Of a stretch of DNA of 64,000 nt, positions 51,606 to 63,972 are shown one piece after another; position 1 is the stretch's first letter, and every line of letters starts with the position of its first letter. Under the pieces are notes generated by a model. It ran no database searches, was not told where the DNA came from, and saw only the letters and a list, made by a program, of their open reading frames with translations. The stretch comes from Eriocheir sinensis. Lineage: Eukaryota; Arthropoda; Malacostraca; Decapoda; Varunidae. The position numbers and the translations under genes were made by a program. The DNA is taken from assembly GCF_024679095.1 (NCBI RefSeq), contig NW_026112163.1, positions 28,501 to 92,500 on the forward strand. Reading direction: 5' to 3'.

Positions 51606-51852
51606 CAGTGGACCGTCGATATAACGCGAGATAGGTTTCAGGAAAGTTCGCTTAATGCTAATATCGCGTTGTACTGAAATAAGGGTGCATGTCTTACTTA
51701 GCACAACGGGGGTGTTTAGGAAAAATGAGTGACAAATTCAACCTTCGTAATTTAGTGAGGATTCGTTTTCAATAGATTTTGGACTCCTAAATTTACACGT
51801 CACTTTATATGGAACATTTTATACCAATTTGTGTTATGTCAACGGTCTACTG
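51606..51852. mobile_element. Tigger-like MITE
   Basis: CAGTGGACCGTCGATATAAC (from 51606, preceded by TA) pairs with GTTATGTCAACGGTCTACTG (to 51852). The right-hand TA is two bases away, so the end is slightly altered. Confidence 0.7.
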
Positions 51853-51905
51853 TGTAAAGAGGTTCTAAATTATTTATAGTCCTGTTTAGTTTCACTTGAG
51901 GTATA

Positions 51906-52724
51906 CAGTAAACCCGCATAAGTCACACTAATCAGAGGAAAAGCAGATACGATAGCCGAAAATCTGAGATATCCGATGGGCTGTTTCAGTCTGTTTACTA
52001 TTGAAACCCCAGGTCTTCTGGGACCCCCCCAACCCCCATTATTATTTCACTGTTTTATCATTTTGAAATACAGTAATTCCTCGATAAGTGACGGTCCGAT
52101 AACCGACGCTTCACATAACCGACACCTTCAAATTACAACAAACCCTATATATCTGGCACTGTTTCCTGAACTACACACACTTTGAGTAAATTACTAAAAC
52201 CCTCACAGATCTGACATTGTTTGCCTCATGCAACCACCTACTTTGCCCAGATCTCCACAACCAGTCTCCTGAAATCCCAGCACAGTGAAATTTGGGATTG
52301 TCCAACAGTCCAGGAACCTAACCCCTTATAACATTGAAGATGGGGACCGATGACCAACATCCAGGAACCTAACCCCCCCATTATAACACTGAAAATGGAT
52401 CTCGATAACCGACGTTTTAGATATGGCATGACGTCAGAGGCCCTGTTGGTTATCGAGGGATTACTGTAATATTAATCATCAATTTTTCTCATACACTTAA
52501 GACACCTAAAGTCATTGTGTGTACTGCTTAAGTACAGGTGTCCAAATCGCTTCCATTCCCAGTTATAGAGTTTCAGCGTAAGGCATCTGGTTGGCACCAG
52601 AAACTCTGACACACACGCATGATTAACTACAATCCGGGATATCCAGACTTTGTCCAAGGGTCATAAAGTGTCTAAGAGATCTGATATCCGAAAAGTGTAT
52701 ATCCAATTCATGCGGGGTTTACTG
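51906..52724. mobile_element. Tigger-like element interrupted by another
   Basis: Ends CAGTAAACCCGCATAAGT and ATTCATGCGGGGTTTACTG with TA on both sides (51904-51905 and 52725-52726). Internal copies of ATATCCGA in both orientations occur near 51967 and 52685. A second MITE lies inside (52071-52466). There is no transposase. Confidence 0.8.
52071..52466. mobile_element. Nested Tigger-like MITE
   Basis: Ends CAGTAATTCCTCGATAAGTG and GGTTATCGAGGGATTACTG with TA duplications (52069-52070 and 52467-52468). An imperfect internal duplication (CCAGGAACCTAACCCC at 52311 and 52361) is present. Confidence 0.82.
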
Positions 52725-52726
52725 TA

Positions 52727-53869
52727 TTTTTCCAGAACTTTACCAATGACGAATATTTCTGAATGAACAATTATATAAATACTTTTTATACAAACTTGTA
52801 AATTTATAATCTATACAACTTTTCATAAAGCAAGTACAGTACCCTCATGTACAGCAGAGTACATAGTAGTATTATATTAAGTCTGCTTTATATCTTTTTT
52901 CATCACAAAATATCTACACAAACAACATATCTTATAAAAAATGATGGGTGTTAGAAAATAATCCTAAAACTCTAATGAGGAGTTTCTCCTTTGTTTACCT
53001 TGCACTTCCACCAACATCATGGCCAAAACAATCCTTTTGTGGCAGCAATGTTGCCCTATCCATGTGATGATATTACATTAAAATCATAATTGGGAGCACC
53101 TGCCCGCAAGCATGTAACAGTGTTAGTCAGTATCGAAAGTTACCTCATGTGAAGCCACCTTCAATCTATGCTCGAAGAGCTGTGTGCTGGACTAAGTTGT
53201 CCTGTACAGTAGTAGGATGCACTCTTCAGACCTGAGGCACCATTCAAGACGATTCTGTGCAGCACCTGTGTGTGCTGTACTTTTACTTTTTTTGGGGGGC
53301 TTCAGTGGTGTACGTGAATTGTGCTGTCCAAAGTGTGTTGTAAGTGGGAGTACTGTACAAGAGTTACCGTTACTAATACATAGTATTTTATTAATTGACA
53401 CTTACCTGCCTCAACAGGGCCCAAAATCAGTGTGTCTCGACTACTTGTACTACACGTCACTATCACTATCATCAGCCTCATACCCATCATGGTCCTTGGG
53501 TACCACCAATTCAAGTCCACGTCTCAGTTTTTGTACGGAACTTTGACGATCAGTTTCCAGTTCAACTTAATCTTTCGTTGCGTCCTTCTAATCATGTTCC
53601 ATTACTCCATACATTTTTACTGCCTAGAATACAGATCAGTATAGGGCATTGTATTACTCTCAAGGATTCCTAAGTATGCCACAATTTTTTTTGTGTGTGA
53701 GCAATATTATAATCCATAAAAATCTGGTGTCCCCAATGAATATTTTCATCAACTTACCTTACTCATTAAACAATGTCTTATGAAGATATGGTATGTTTGA
53801 GTGGGATGAATAGTGATTTTCCTTTCTTGTAGCCATTAAGAGGTACATAACTGATCAATTTTGAAGACT
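52727..53869. other. Spacer between the two CACTA genes
   Basis: No exon is recognised on either strand; short open frames here lack family motifs. Confidence 0.4.
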
Positions 53870-56800
53870 CTATACATTGAAATGAAGTGGGTGTCGAATT
53901 GTGCAATAGTGTGTATACATGTAAGCTTTTGAAAGCTGTGACTTAAATTCTTGCACTAAAAAGTATACTTGTGTACAAGGATTCAATATAATGAACTGAA
54001 TTTCTCCAAACAGTAAGCCATTTTCACTTTTACCTAATACAACATAGTGCCCTTTTTTGTAATGACTGCCTTTTATTACTACTTCCAGACTAACTTCTGC
54101 ACTATCAGCAATCTGACACATCTTTATGGCTGTTTGGATACCTTGATTATATGTATCTGAAATTAGAGGAATGCGTTTTGTTACCTCTACTCTATGTTGA
54201 AAATAGGGGCTGGCCTGTTTATAGGATTGTAATAATTGATGTTTTTCACTCATTGTCTGGCAGACATTCTGAAATTCTGGGCACTTTAATACATCTTTTG
54301 AAATAGCAATGCTTACTTTCAAAACGCAGTGTCCACAAGTGTATTAATTGACCAAACAGCAAAAATAGCTTCGGAAAGTGTTTCAAAAAATGATGTTTGG
54401 GTATAAGTTTCTAGTCCGGGAAACATGATAGCCTGTCTTCTAGATATTCATCGATGAGTATAGAAAGATATGCAATGTCTGAGTCTTTAATCTTTGGGGC
54501 ACATACTATTTCCACGATATCATGCAGTAAAAGAAACAACTGCCAAACTGGATCATCTTCATTTTTCGTTCCTACTACATCACATATAATAACAGGTAAC
54601 AGCCTTATTAAGCACCAGTTTTGTGCTGCTTGACCACCTAGTCTACCCCCAGAAACATTCACCTGACATGGCTTTGAGGCAGCATCTGTACCAAGATAAG
54701 GAAACAAATTTATACGCTGGTTGAGTTCTGCATACGTTAGCCATCTTTTAACATTTATGAGATTCTTCAGAATCATGGCTAAATCATAATCTCCAACACC
54801 CTCAAAAATATCATGACCTAAACATGGTGGCAGACCAGATGCACAAACATGATAATACTTCAAAGAATTGAAAGCAGAATTAAATTTAATACCATTAATG
54901 TTATTCAAAACAATGTGTTCTTGTTCAAGATGCCTTATTGCTGCATTATAATTTTCCACTGTTCTCTGTGTACCAACAAAAACAGGGTCACTCAGAAATT
55001 CTGTGAGGGTGATGGTACAGTACCGGCAGAAGTGTTCAACTGTACTAAAATTTTCAGTAAAGCCACCTACACCATGAGACCCCAAGTTGTCTCCTGTAAT
55101 ACAATACAGTGTCCCCTTCACAGTTTCATTATGTAGCTGAATCCCATTGTTCTCCAGCTTCTTTAAATCTTCAACTAAATCATGAAATATTTTATCATGG
55201 CCAAAATGCTTCAAGTCTACTTCTTTACACAGGAGAACTAAGAGGGTATTATCAACAACAGAGCGAAGATGAGGTCGAAAATTGCCAAGCGTCAAATAAA
55301 CCCCAAGAATTTTGTGCTTCTTCTTACTTGACCCTAAAGGGTTGCATATTTCAAAAGCATCTTGATAAAGAATAAGCCGTAAAGAGTTAGGATAACTTTT
55401 AAATAGTCCATTACTCTTAAACGCAAGCCCATCAGTAATATCACTGACATAACAGTCACCGTGTGCTTGATCTTGGTACTCTGATGTTAATATGTATTCT
55501 TTGAAAACAGACTCGTCCTTAAAAAGGCACTGTAATGTTTCAAGTACTGGAGTAGGTAGGAAGACACCTACCGAACGGGCGCAAGCCACTCCCGGTGAGG
55601 TATATATGGGAGGTGAGAAGGGAGCTGAAGCCCTCCAAAGACCCTTCCCATGTCCTCACTAACCGTTTCCCTATTGTCTCACCAACACCGGAGAGTAGTT
55701 CAGCATGCTCTCTAAAGACAGATCCTCTCTTTATCCACACCACACTACATTCTCACAACATATACACCTTTTCCCAAAATTAAAATTTCAAAATGGCGCA
55801 CATACACCAAGCCTCGGAGTCCCCGCCTGGGGGGGGGACCACAAATTCCCCCAGGGAGGACTCCCCTTCTGGCTGCCGACCCGAGAGGTGTCTTGATAAC
55901 TCCTCGAACCTCTTTCTTCTCAATTTCTGCAACATTCGCGGTCTTCGCTCTAATTTTCATTCTGTGGAACATCATCTCTCCTCCTCTAAACCTCACCTTC
56001 TCTTCCTTACCGAAACACAGGTTTCTGAGGCTACTGACAGCAATCTCTACTCTGTTCCCTCCTACTATCTCTATCCTAAATTTCAATCCAAAGCTGGATG
56101 TTGCGCCTACGTGCGCAACGACATAACTTGCTCTCGTGCCCACGACCTTGACTCTTCTGAATTTTCCACCATCTGGTTAAGACTTCACTGTCATTCTATT
56201 ACTAAATACATCTGTGCTGTTTATCTCTCACCTAACTCTACCAACTATGTAAAATTCTTTGACTATTTGAATTCTAAAGTGGAGCACATCTTGACCCACT
56301 CTCGCTTCGCTGAAATCTCCATCCTAGGAGATTTCAATGTTCACCACCAGCTTTGGCTTTCATCCTCTTTCACTGACCATCCTGGTGAACAAGCCTACAA
56401 CTTTTCTATCCTCAACGACCTAGAGCAGTTGGTCCAGCACCCTACACGTATTCCTGACCGTCTTGGAGATCGGCCCAACATTCTAGACCTCTTCCTTACC
56501 TCAAACCCTTCTGCTTATTCTGTCAAACTGTTCTCTCCGTTGGGCTCCTCCGATCACAATCTTATTTCTGCATCCTGTCCTATCGCTCCTGTACACCCTC
56601 TGGACCCACCGAAGAGGCGATGCTTCTGGCATTTTGCTTCAGCTCGGTGGGACGACCTGAGGATGTACTTTTCCGATTTCCCGTGGAATGATTATTGCTT
56701 CCAGGATAGAGACCCTCTGTGTGTGCTCAGCGCATCACAGAGGTGATTGTCTCTGGAATGGAGGCATACATTCCTCGTTCTTTCTCTACTCCTCACGCTA

Positions 56801-59793
56801 AAAAGCCTTGGTTTAATCACGCTTGTTCTCGTGCTGTCAATGATAGAGAGGTAGCTCACAAAAGATACCAGAGCCTTCAAACTAATGCTAATTATGAACT
56901 TTACATTTCTGCCCGAAATCGTGCCAAATCTATTCTCCGACTAACCAAAATTATTTCATTAATAGAAAATGTCAAAACCTTGCTTTCTCTAACTCTTCCC
57001 GTGACTTCTGGCATCTAGCCAAAACATCTCCTCCAACTTCACTTCTTCATCTTCCCTCCACTCCTAAGTCCTGACGGCAACACTGCCGTCTCATCTATCT
57101 CTAAGGCTGAACTCTTCTCTCAAACTTTTCTAAAAACTCCACTCTGGACGATTCTGGGCATATTCCTCCTACTCATCCCCCCTCTGACTCCTTTATGCCT
57201 GTTATAAAGATTCTTCAAAATGATGTTTTCTATGCCCTCTCTGGCCTCAATCCTCAGAAGGCTTATGGACCTGATGGAGTGCCTCCTATTGTCCTTAAAA
57301 ACTGTGCCTCCGTGCTGTCACCCTGCCTGGTCAAACTCTTTCGCCTCTGCCTGTCAACATCTACCTTTCCTTCTTGCTGGAAGTATGCCTTCATACAGCC
57401 TGTACCTAAGAAGGGTGACCGCTCCAATCCCTCAAACTACCGTCCTATTGCTTTACTTTCTTGTCTATCTTAAGCTTTTGAATCAATCCTTAACCGGAAG
57501 ATTCAAAAGCACCTTTCCACTTCTGACCTTCTATCTGATCGCCAGTATGGGTTCCGCAAGGGGCGTTCTACTGGTGATCTCCTAGCCTTCTTAACTGACT
57601 CTTGGTCATCCTCTCCTAGCCGTTTCGGTGAAACTTTTGCTATTGCGCTGGACATATCAAAAGCTTTTGATAGGGTCTGGCACAAATCTTTGCTTTCTAA
57701 ACTACCCTCCTACGGTTTCTATCCTTCTCTCTGTACCTTTATCTCCAGTTTCCTTTCTGACCGTTCTATTTCTGCCGTGGTAGACGGTCACTGTTCTTCC
57801 CCTAAATCTATTAACAGTGGTGTCCCACAGGGTTCTGTCCTATCTCCCACTTTTTCTGTTGTTCATTGATGATCTTCTTTCCAAAACGAACTGTCCTATC
57901 CATTCCTACGCCGATGATTCCACTCTGCATTATTCAACTTCTTTTAATAGAAGACCCACCCTTCAGGAACTTAACGACTCAAGACTGGAGGCTGCAGAAC
58001 GCTTAGCCTCAGACCTTACTATTATTTCCGATTGGGGCAAGAAGAACCTGGTGTCCTTCAACGCCTCAAAAACACAGTTTCTCCACCTATCCACTCGACA
58101 CAATCTTCCAAACAACTTCCCCTATTCTTTGACAACACCCAGCTATCACCTTCCTCAACACTAAACATCCTCGGTCTATCCTTAACTCAAAATCTCAACT
58201 GGAAACTTCATATCTCATCTCTTACTAAATCAGCTTCCTCGAGGCTGGGCGTTCTGTACCGTCTCCGCCAGTTCTTCTCCCCTGCACAGTTGCTGTCCAT
58301 ATACAGGGGCCTTGTCCGCCCTCGTATGGAGTATGCATCTCATGTGTGGGGGGGCTCCACTCACACAGCTCTTCTGGACAGAGTGGAGGCAAAGGCTCTT
58401 CGTCTCATCAGCTCTCCTCCTCATACTGATAGTCTTCTACCTCTTAAATTCCGCCGCAATGTTGCCTCTCTTTCTATCTTCTATCGATATTTCCACGCTG
58501 ACTGCTCTTCTGAACTTGCTACCTGCATGCCTCCCCACTTCCGCGGCCCCGCTGCACTCGACTTTCTACTCATGCTCATCCCTATACTGTCCAAACCCCT
58601 TATGCAAGAGTTAACCAGCATCTTCACTCTTTCATCCCTCACGCTGGTAAACTCTGGAACAATCTTCCTTCATCTGTATTTCCTCCTGCCTACGACTTGA
58701 ACTCTTTCAAGAGGAGGGTATCAGGACACCTCTCCTCCCGAAACTGATCTATCTTTCGGCCACCTCTTTGGATTCTTTTTAGGAGCAGCGAGTAGCGGGC
58801 TTTTTTTTATTAATGTTTACTTTTTTGGGCCCTTGAGCTGTCTCCTTTGCTGTAAAAAAAAAAAAAAAAAAAGGTGCACTCTTTATTCTGACTGTTCCTT
58901 CCCAGATAATGACACCGAGGCTGAACGTAATTAAAGGTCTCTTTGAAGAATTTATTACGACTGTAATTAGATCTTAATGGTCCACTGTTACACTTAGAAA
59001 ATATATCAGATTCTTCAATGCCATTTTGAATTTCTTTAATTTTGGATTCAGGAATATCAAGCTGCTTTAACAAAGTGGTTAGTTTCTGCAGGCAATAAGA
59101 AACCCAAGTGAGTGAATATTTTGAAATTCCTCCACAATGCACTGAATAACCGATGATGGCAGCAAGTATTTTGACAACAATTTTAAATAAAACAAAGCAA
59201 GATTTCTTATAAATAATTCATCATCTGTGGTCTGTATTTCCTCATCACTGGTCCCTTCACATAGGCCTATGGGAATATCATTTTCTGTTGTAGTGGAATC
59301 CCCCGAGCTTAGCGACATGTCACCAAAAAAATCTGAATTTGATGAGCAGATCATTTCACTTGGCAGGTCCTTAACTGTCTGATATCTGTGATATCTACTT
59401 AAATGTACACTAAATGTGGTCTTCTTTGAGAACATTTTGGAGCACTGATTGAATGGGCACTAAACCCTGGTGCCGTCATCCATGTGCTGTCTTAAATGAT
59501 TAAACAAATCTTTGATCCCATCACAAACGTGTTGGCACAGCAGCGTTTTACACTGTAATTTCATATGGAGACTCAAAGCCAAATTTTTTCATGATTTTTG
59601 ACCTTCGTTCTTGGTGGTCACGATATATATGAGCCTTTAGCCCTGTATATGAGAAAAGCCTCCGTCTGCAGCCCCCTAATGGGCAACTGATAACTCTTCT
59701 GTATTCATTTGAATGTAACAGGCAATGATTTCCATAATTTCTAATAGACCTAGATACATGATTACAGTGGGGACATGCAAACTCTGAATCCAT
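53870..59793 (-). pseudogene. CACTA-like transposase with N-terminal C2H2 fingers, split by a LINE
   Basis: Minus strand from 59793: two C2H2 fingers (FACPHCNHVSRSIRNYGNHC, then CPLGGCRRRLFSYTGLKAH). Two more follow after a splice or frame change (CQHVCDGIKDLFNHLRQH and CPFNQCSKMFSKKTTF), the last preceded by an in-frame TAG near 59460. An acidic linker and a helical segment (about 59300-58890) end at the LINE poly(A). The gene resumes at about 55565 with PVLETLQCLFKDESVF, GVYLTLGNFRPHLRS, VKGTLYCITGDNLGSH, GGFTENFS, FCRYC and LGHDIFEGVGDYDLAM. After a TAG at 54411-54413 it continues IPKHHFLKHFPKLF and LWTLRFESKHCYFKR, frameshifts near 54325, and ends at 53870. The GDNLGSH and FESKH motifs recur in large animal transposases linked to CACTGTAAA termini. 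The name Tnp2-like is tentative; the pseudogene status is clear. Confidence 0.65.
55565..58873 (+). mobile_element. Jockey-type LINE with poly(A) tail, inserted in the transposase gene
   Basis: The left edge is approximate. The open frame from 55793 holds an endonuclease ([38 protein letters not shown]) and breaks near 56740. The linker has HAKKPWFNHACSRAVND. The reverse transcriptase follows in several frames (GLNPQKAYGPDGVPPIVLKN, NPSNYRPIALLSC, QYGFRKGRSTGD, ALDISKAFDRVWH, SGVPQGSVLSP, SYADDSTLHYS, LNILGLSLTQNLNWKLH, RPRMEYASHVWGG). A poly(A) run of about 20 at 58853-58873 marks its 3' end. Frameshifts or stops near 56740, 56960, 57075, 57470, 57840 and 58150 make it dead, although nearly all domains are present. 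Confidence 0.88.
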
Positions 59794-60049
59794 GTCAGAA
59801 CTGATTACTCGAAAATAACTAGTACGTACTTAAATGTACTTGCCCTTTAGCTTTTAATATTCTTATGTTCAGAAGCCATTAATTTTTTCTGAGTGGTGGA
59901 CTCATGGAACAGCCTGGCGCCTAGATATTAAGTAAGACCCCTAATCATTAGTAACTGGAAGCATACATTTAATTTCAAATATACACAAGCACCCTGACCA
60001 GTAGACTCTGCTTTAAGGCGAGCACCAAAAGTGCATACTATTACTATGG
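59794..60049. other. Upstream sequence of the CACTA transposase
   Basis: No exon is recognised. Confidence 0.35.
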
Positions 60050-60525
60050 CTTATGAACAGACTGACACTACACGTTATGCAGGAAAGTAACGGTTGGGTG
60101 GTTAGGGGTGGTGGCTGTGGAGGGGTGGTTATGGGGTGGGGAAGCTTCCTACGGTGAAAGCTTATTAAGTACTGTGAGTATATGAACAAGACACATTAAT
60201 ACTGAAATGGCATACAAACTGAGGCTTGCCACTACACGTTAGGCAGGCAGGTATAATGGTTAGGGGTGGTGGCTGTGGCCACGGTGTTGCTGTGAGGTGG
60301 GGAACTTGCTACGTTAAAAGTTTACTAAGTACTGGTATTATGTGAATGACACATTAATATTGAAATGACATACGAACTGAGGCTTGGCACTACACGTTAG
60401 ACAGACAAGTAATGGTTGGGGGTGTTGGCTGTGGGGTGGGGAAGGTTGCTACGTTGAAGGCTTACAAGTACTGGTGTTATTATGAATGACACATTAATAT
60501 TGAAATGGCATACAAGCTACGGTAA
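60050..60525. repeat. Three tandem repeats of about 160 bp upstream of the transposase
   Basis: Landmark CACTACACGTTA occurs at about 60066, 60230 and 60388. Each unit also has GGTGG(T/C)TGGCTGTGG-like sequence, GTGGGGAA, AAGTACTG and GACACATTAATA. Unit lengths are about 164 and 158 bp, so copies have diverged by indels. The position suggests a subterminal or promoter array. Confidence 0.8.
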
Positions 60526-61224
60526 ATCAACCATTCAATCACCACTACATACCCTGAGACAAATGTTGGGTAGCTGTCTTGGAGTAATGTATACGTGCTG
60601 CCCCGCCAGGCCGCCACTCTCCCCGTCTCAGACCTGTACGAGGCGAGCCCGTCCTCCCAGCAGGCTTCTTGGCGCGAAGTTTTTGTAAACAACAAAAAAA
60701 CCAACAGCTGAGCGTCGCGTTGCGCTTGTAATATCCTTATGCTGGTTCTGTTCTTCATATCATAGTTACTTAATTTCATACTACTAAAACTATCAACTGA
60801 GATAACAAAATCTGTTACTTACCGCGTATGTCTCCGAGTAGTATACTCCATACTGCAAACGAGTGCTGCTTACCCCACAAGTAACCGAAATAAGCATGTG
60901 TAACCGAAACAAAGAACGATCGAGATTATTCATATTTCAATATGAATAATTTTTATCTCATCACCTTTGATAAAAAAAAAAATGTTCAAGATAAAATAAT
61001 GCGCGTTGACATACAAAAGCGCTATCTGGTAAGAATTTTGGGAGCGTGCCAGTTGTCGCCATAAACAATATGCTTGCTAAGAAACATGAATAAAGTACTT
61101 AAACCATATTTTTAAGTGTATTAGTGTATCAACAACGAGTAAGTATTACATTTCAAGCATTTCATAAAGAAAAAAATAGAAGACAGTCACTTAGCAGAGG
61201 AGAAGCATTCCAACATTTTACAGT
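60526..61224. other. Right interior of the CACTA element
   Basis: A GC-rich patch (60598-60680) may be a promoter or untranslated exon for the minus-strand transposase. Otherwise AT-rich with no exon. Confidence 0.35.
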
Positions 61225-61494
61225 CACATGTATTTCAAATTACAGGATTTTTCCTGTAATTCATTTTATCATGATAAAATACTATCTACAGAAAATAGGG
61301 ATTTCTAGTCTCTCGAAACACATTCAATATTGCATTCTAAAAATTAACATAGACCCAGTCGAAGAAATTAAGACATCATAAGCAAAATGCACGCCATATT
61401 TTACAGTCGTATACTGTATTCTCAGATACCGGGATTTCTCTGTTAGCATTTACGGGGAAAAACACTGTAAAAATACATTTTTTTTTTTACAGTG
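61225..61494. repeat. Right terminal and subterminal repeats of the CACTA element
   Basis: TTACAG, CCTGTAA and CTGTAAAA motifs in both orientations (61222, 61241, 61253, 61402, 61465, 61488) mirror the left end, though less densely. Confidence 0.65.
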
Positions 61495-62943
61495 TGGGGG
61501 GGTGGGGGTGGGGGCACAGGGGGCACGTGCCCCCCCCCTTCAGGAACTCCTTTTTTCTGGGTTTGTTGGAAGTTCTTGAGAATGAATGCCGTGCATGGCT
61601 GTGGCCGCCCAAATAGTGTAGATCAGCGGTTCTTAACACGAGGGTCGTGACCCACTGGCGTTTGGGAGAAAATAATTTATTTCATGTATGTGAAGCGGCC
61701 AGCTGCTGAAAACATCAACCACAATCAGTCAGTCAGTCAGATCATAGCTACGGGGCGGGGTCTGTATGTGTTCCGCTCCTGGTTGTGACTCCCAAGGCGC
61801 AGCAGTTGCACCAAGGTTTTGAGTCATGAAAGTATGAGGCCAAGCAATCTGAAGGTGCATTTTGAGTCTTACCATAGCCAACTGGTGGACAAGAGCTTGA
61901 ACAACTTCAAGCGAAAAGAAGCTGCTCTGAAGGCCAGTCGCATCGATTCCACTGGTCAGTTCGCTCGTCATAACAAAGGAGCGCGCTGGAGGCTTCATAC
62001 AGAATTACTCTAAAAATCGCGCAGACCAAAGAAGCCTCATACCATTGGTGAAAATCTGATGAAGCCTTGCATTCTGCAAGCAACGAAGATGATTCTTGTA
62101 GAACAGCAGGCACACAAGTTGAGGGCAATTTCCCTTTTGAATGATACTGTCAAAAGTAGGATCTCTGACATGAGTGAGGATATTCTCCTGCAAGTGGTGA
62201 GTGCTGTGAGGAGTAGTCCTGTTTATTCCTTGCAACTGGATGAGTCGACAGATGTTGCCTCATGTTCCCAACCTATTGTTTATGTTCGCTACTTTGACAA
62301 GGAAATGAAGGATGAGTACTTGTACTCTGAGCCAGCAGCCACAACAACTCGGAGAGGATATGGCAAAGTTCTGAATCGCGTGCTGCAACTTCGAGAGGAA
62401 ATAACAATGTTGTTGCAACAAGGTCGTACCCCGAAAGAAAATCTTCTTCATGAAATGATGCAAGATGACTGTTTCGTAACAAAGATTGCCTACATGGCTG
62501 ATTTTTTCTCTGAAGTGAATTCCCAAAATATTTCACTCCAAGGGAACCTTGCAATGCTGCACACAGTTCGTGACAAATTGGCAGTATTCAAGTGTAAGAT
62601 TCAACTTTACGTGAAAAGAGTTCAGCTCTGTGGACAGTGACAACTTTCTTCCCTCAGATGACAACTATCCTAGATTCTATGGCAGAAGCTGAATGCAGTT
62701 TCCGTGAGGAGATCTCAGCTCATCTTTTGGCGGTGAATGACGCCATCGAAAGTTACTTTCCAGGACTAGATGACCGCTGTACTGATACGTGGATCTCCAG
62801 ACCCTTCTCTGTGAAGGACAGTGCCATCTGTGATACTGATGATGCTGCGAAGGTAGAATTTCTTCAAATTCGTGAGGATACTCAGTTGAAAGTCAATTTT
62901 TCTGAACGAGAGCTTCCGATCGACATTATGGGGGACACTGAAC
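61495..62943 (+). pseudogene. hAT transposase (ZBED/FAM200-like), degenerate
   Basis: Starting at about 61797, a BED-like finger remnant reads CTKVLSHESMRPSNLKVHFE then KSLNNFKRKEAALKA, frameshifting after 61970. The next frame (about 62038-62640) gives ENLMKPCILQATKMIL, LQLDESTDVASCSQPIVYVR, KENLLHEMMQDDC, IAYMADFFSEVNSQNISLQG. Another frame (62655-62943) has IESYFPGLDDRC, WISRPFSVKD and LREDTQLKVNFSE-like sequence. This order (BED, LDESTD with the catalytic Asp, then the helical insertion) is that of hAT transposases of the FAM200/ZBED5 type. The C-terminal dimerisation region is cut off at 62943. Confidence 0.78.
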
Positions 62944-63972
62944 GAAGTTGCAGGGAGCCCCTAAACAGGAGTTAGTCGAGGAGGATGCCAGGGCCCAACT
63001 AGAACGTACGCAGGAAGAACTTAAGACAACTGCGGGGCATAGTCGTAGAGCAGGTCAGGGCCATGCAACTGTTGGAACAGCGGATACAGGAACCACCCCC
63101 AAGGGCCGCCTCGCCTGCGAGAAGGTACACGAGTATCAGACCGAGAGAGATTCCCACGTTACAACTCAGTCAGTTGGGTGGAATCAAGGCCGCGGGAACA
63201 CTGAGTCTTTTCTTTGATCAAATCGAAAGCTGTTCCATTTATGATGAAGAATGGGTAAACATCGCCAAGGCTAGAGTCGGTCCCGCGATCGCCTTGTTGT
63301 TAAGGAATGTACAGGAGCAGGGAAAGGCAAATACATGGGCAGGAGTGAAGGCATTCTATAGAGGAGAGTTTGCAGCGGACATCACCTTTGATAGGGGATG
63401 GAAGGAAGTAGAAGGAATGAAGTATGATTGGGCAGACAGTCCACAGGCCTTCACTAACACCCTCATCTGTATATATGCCCTGTTAGAAAGCACTTACCCC
63501 AGAGAAACCCTACCAAATCGCGACCAGTTTATCAAAAAGAAACTGGAGGGGACTAACCAAGGACACCAGAGACCGGGTGGAAACGTTCCTAGACGAGGGG
63601 TATCCCTTAAATAGGTTTATAGATAGATTGGAATCTGAAAGGCAGTTTCTGCCAGAAAGAGCAAATGCCTATGTCTGCGCGGTCCCCGAAGACAAACCTA
63701 AGACCCCGCCAGAACCAAAGGTAGGAACCACAGAATCCCCCATCGCAGGAAAAAGCGAAATGGAAGAGTTAAAGGAGACCATTAAGGGCTTAACTGACAA
63801 GTTGCAAAGGTTGGAGGTCAACTCAGTGTATTGCCCCTATTGCAGAACAAACGGTCATTCATATCGGGATTGTACTAGGCGCCCTCCTCCAGGGGCCTGT
63901 TTTGACTGCCTTAGGCCGAATTGTAGGCGCGGCTCGCCAAATTGCCCGGCGAGAACATATCGTAGAAATTGA
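62944..63972 (+). pseudogene. Gag of a third LTR retrotransposon, at the window edge
   Basis: A coiled-coil start (QELVEEDARAQLERTQEEL) leads after a frameshift near 63030 into VVEQVRAMQLLEQRIQEPP and a capsid-like part (GTLSLFFDQIESC, RVGPAIALLLRNVQ, KAFYRGEFAAD). A further shift near 63580 continues with METFLDEGYPLNRFID and ends with a zinc knuckle, CPYCRTNGHSYRDC, plus a second Cys-rich stretch (CFDCLRPNCRRGSPNC), stop at 63970-63972. It abuts the hAT sequence without any LTR, so the 5' end is missing. The gag resembles neither of the two Gypsy elements above. Confidence 0.7.
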
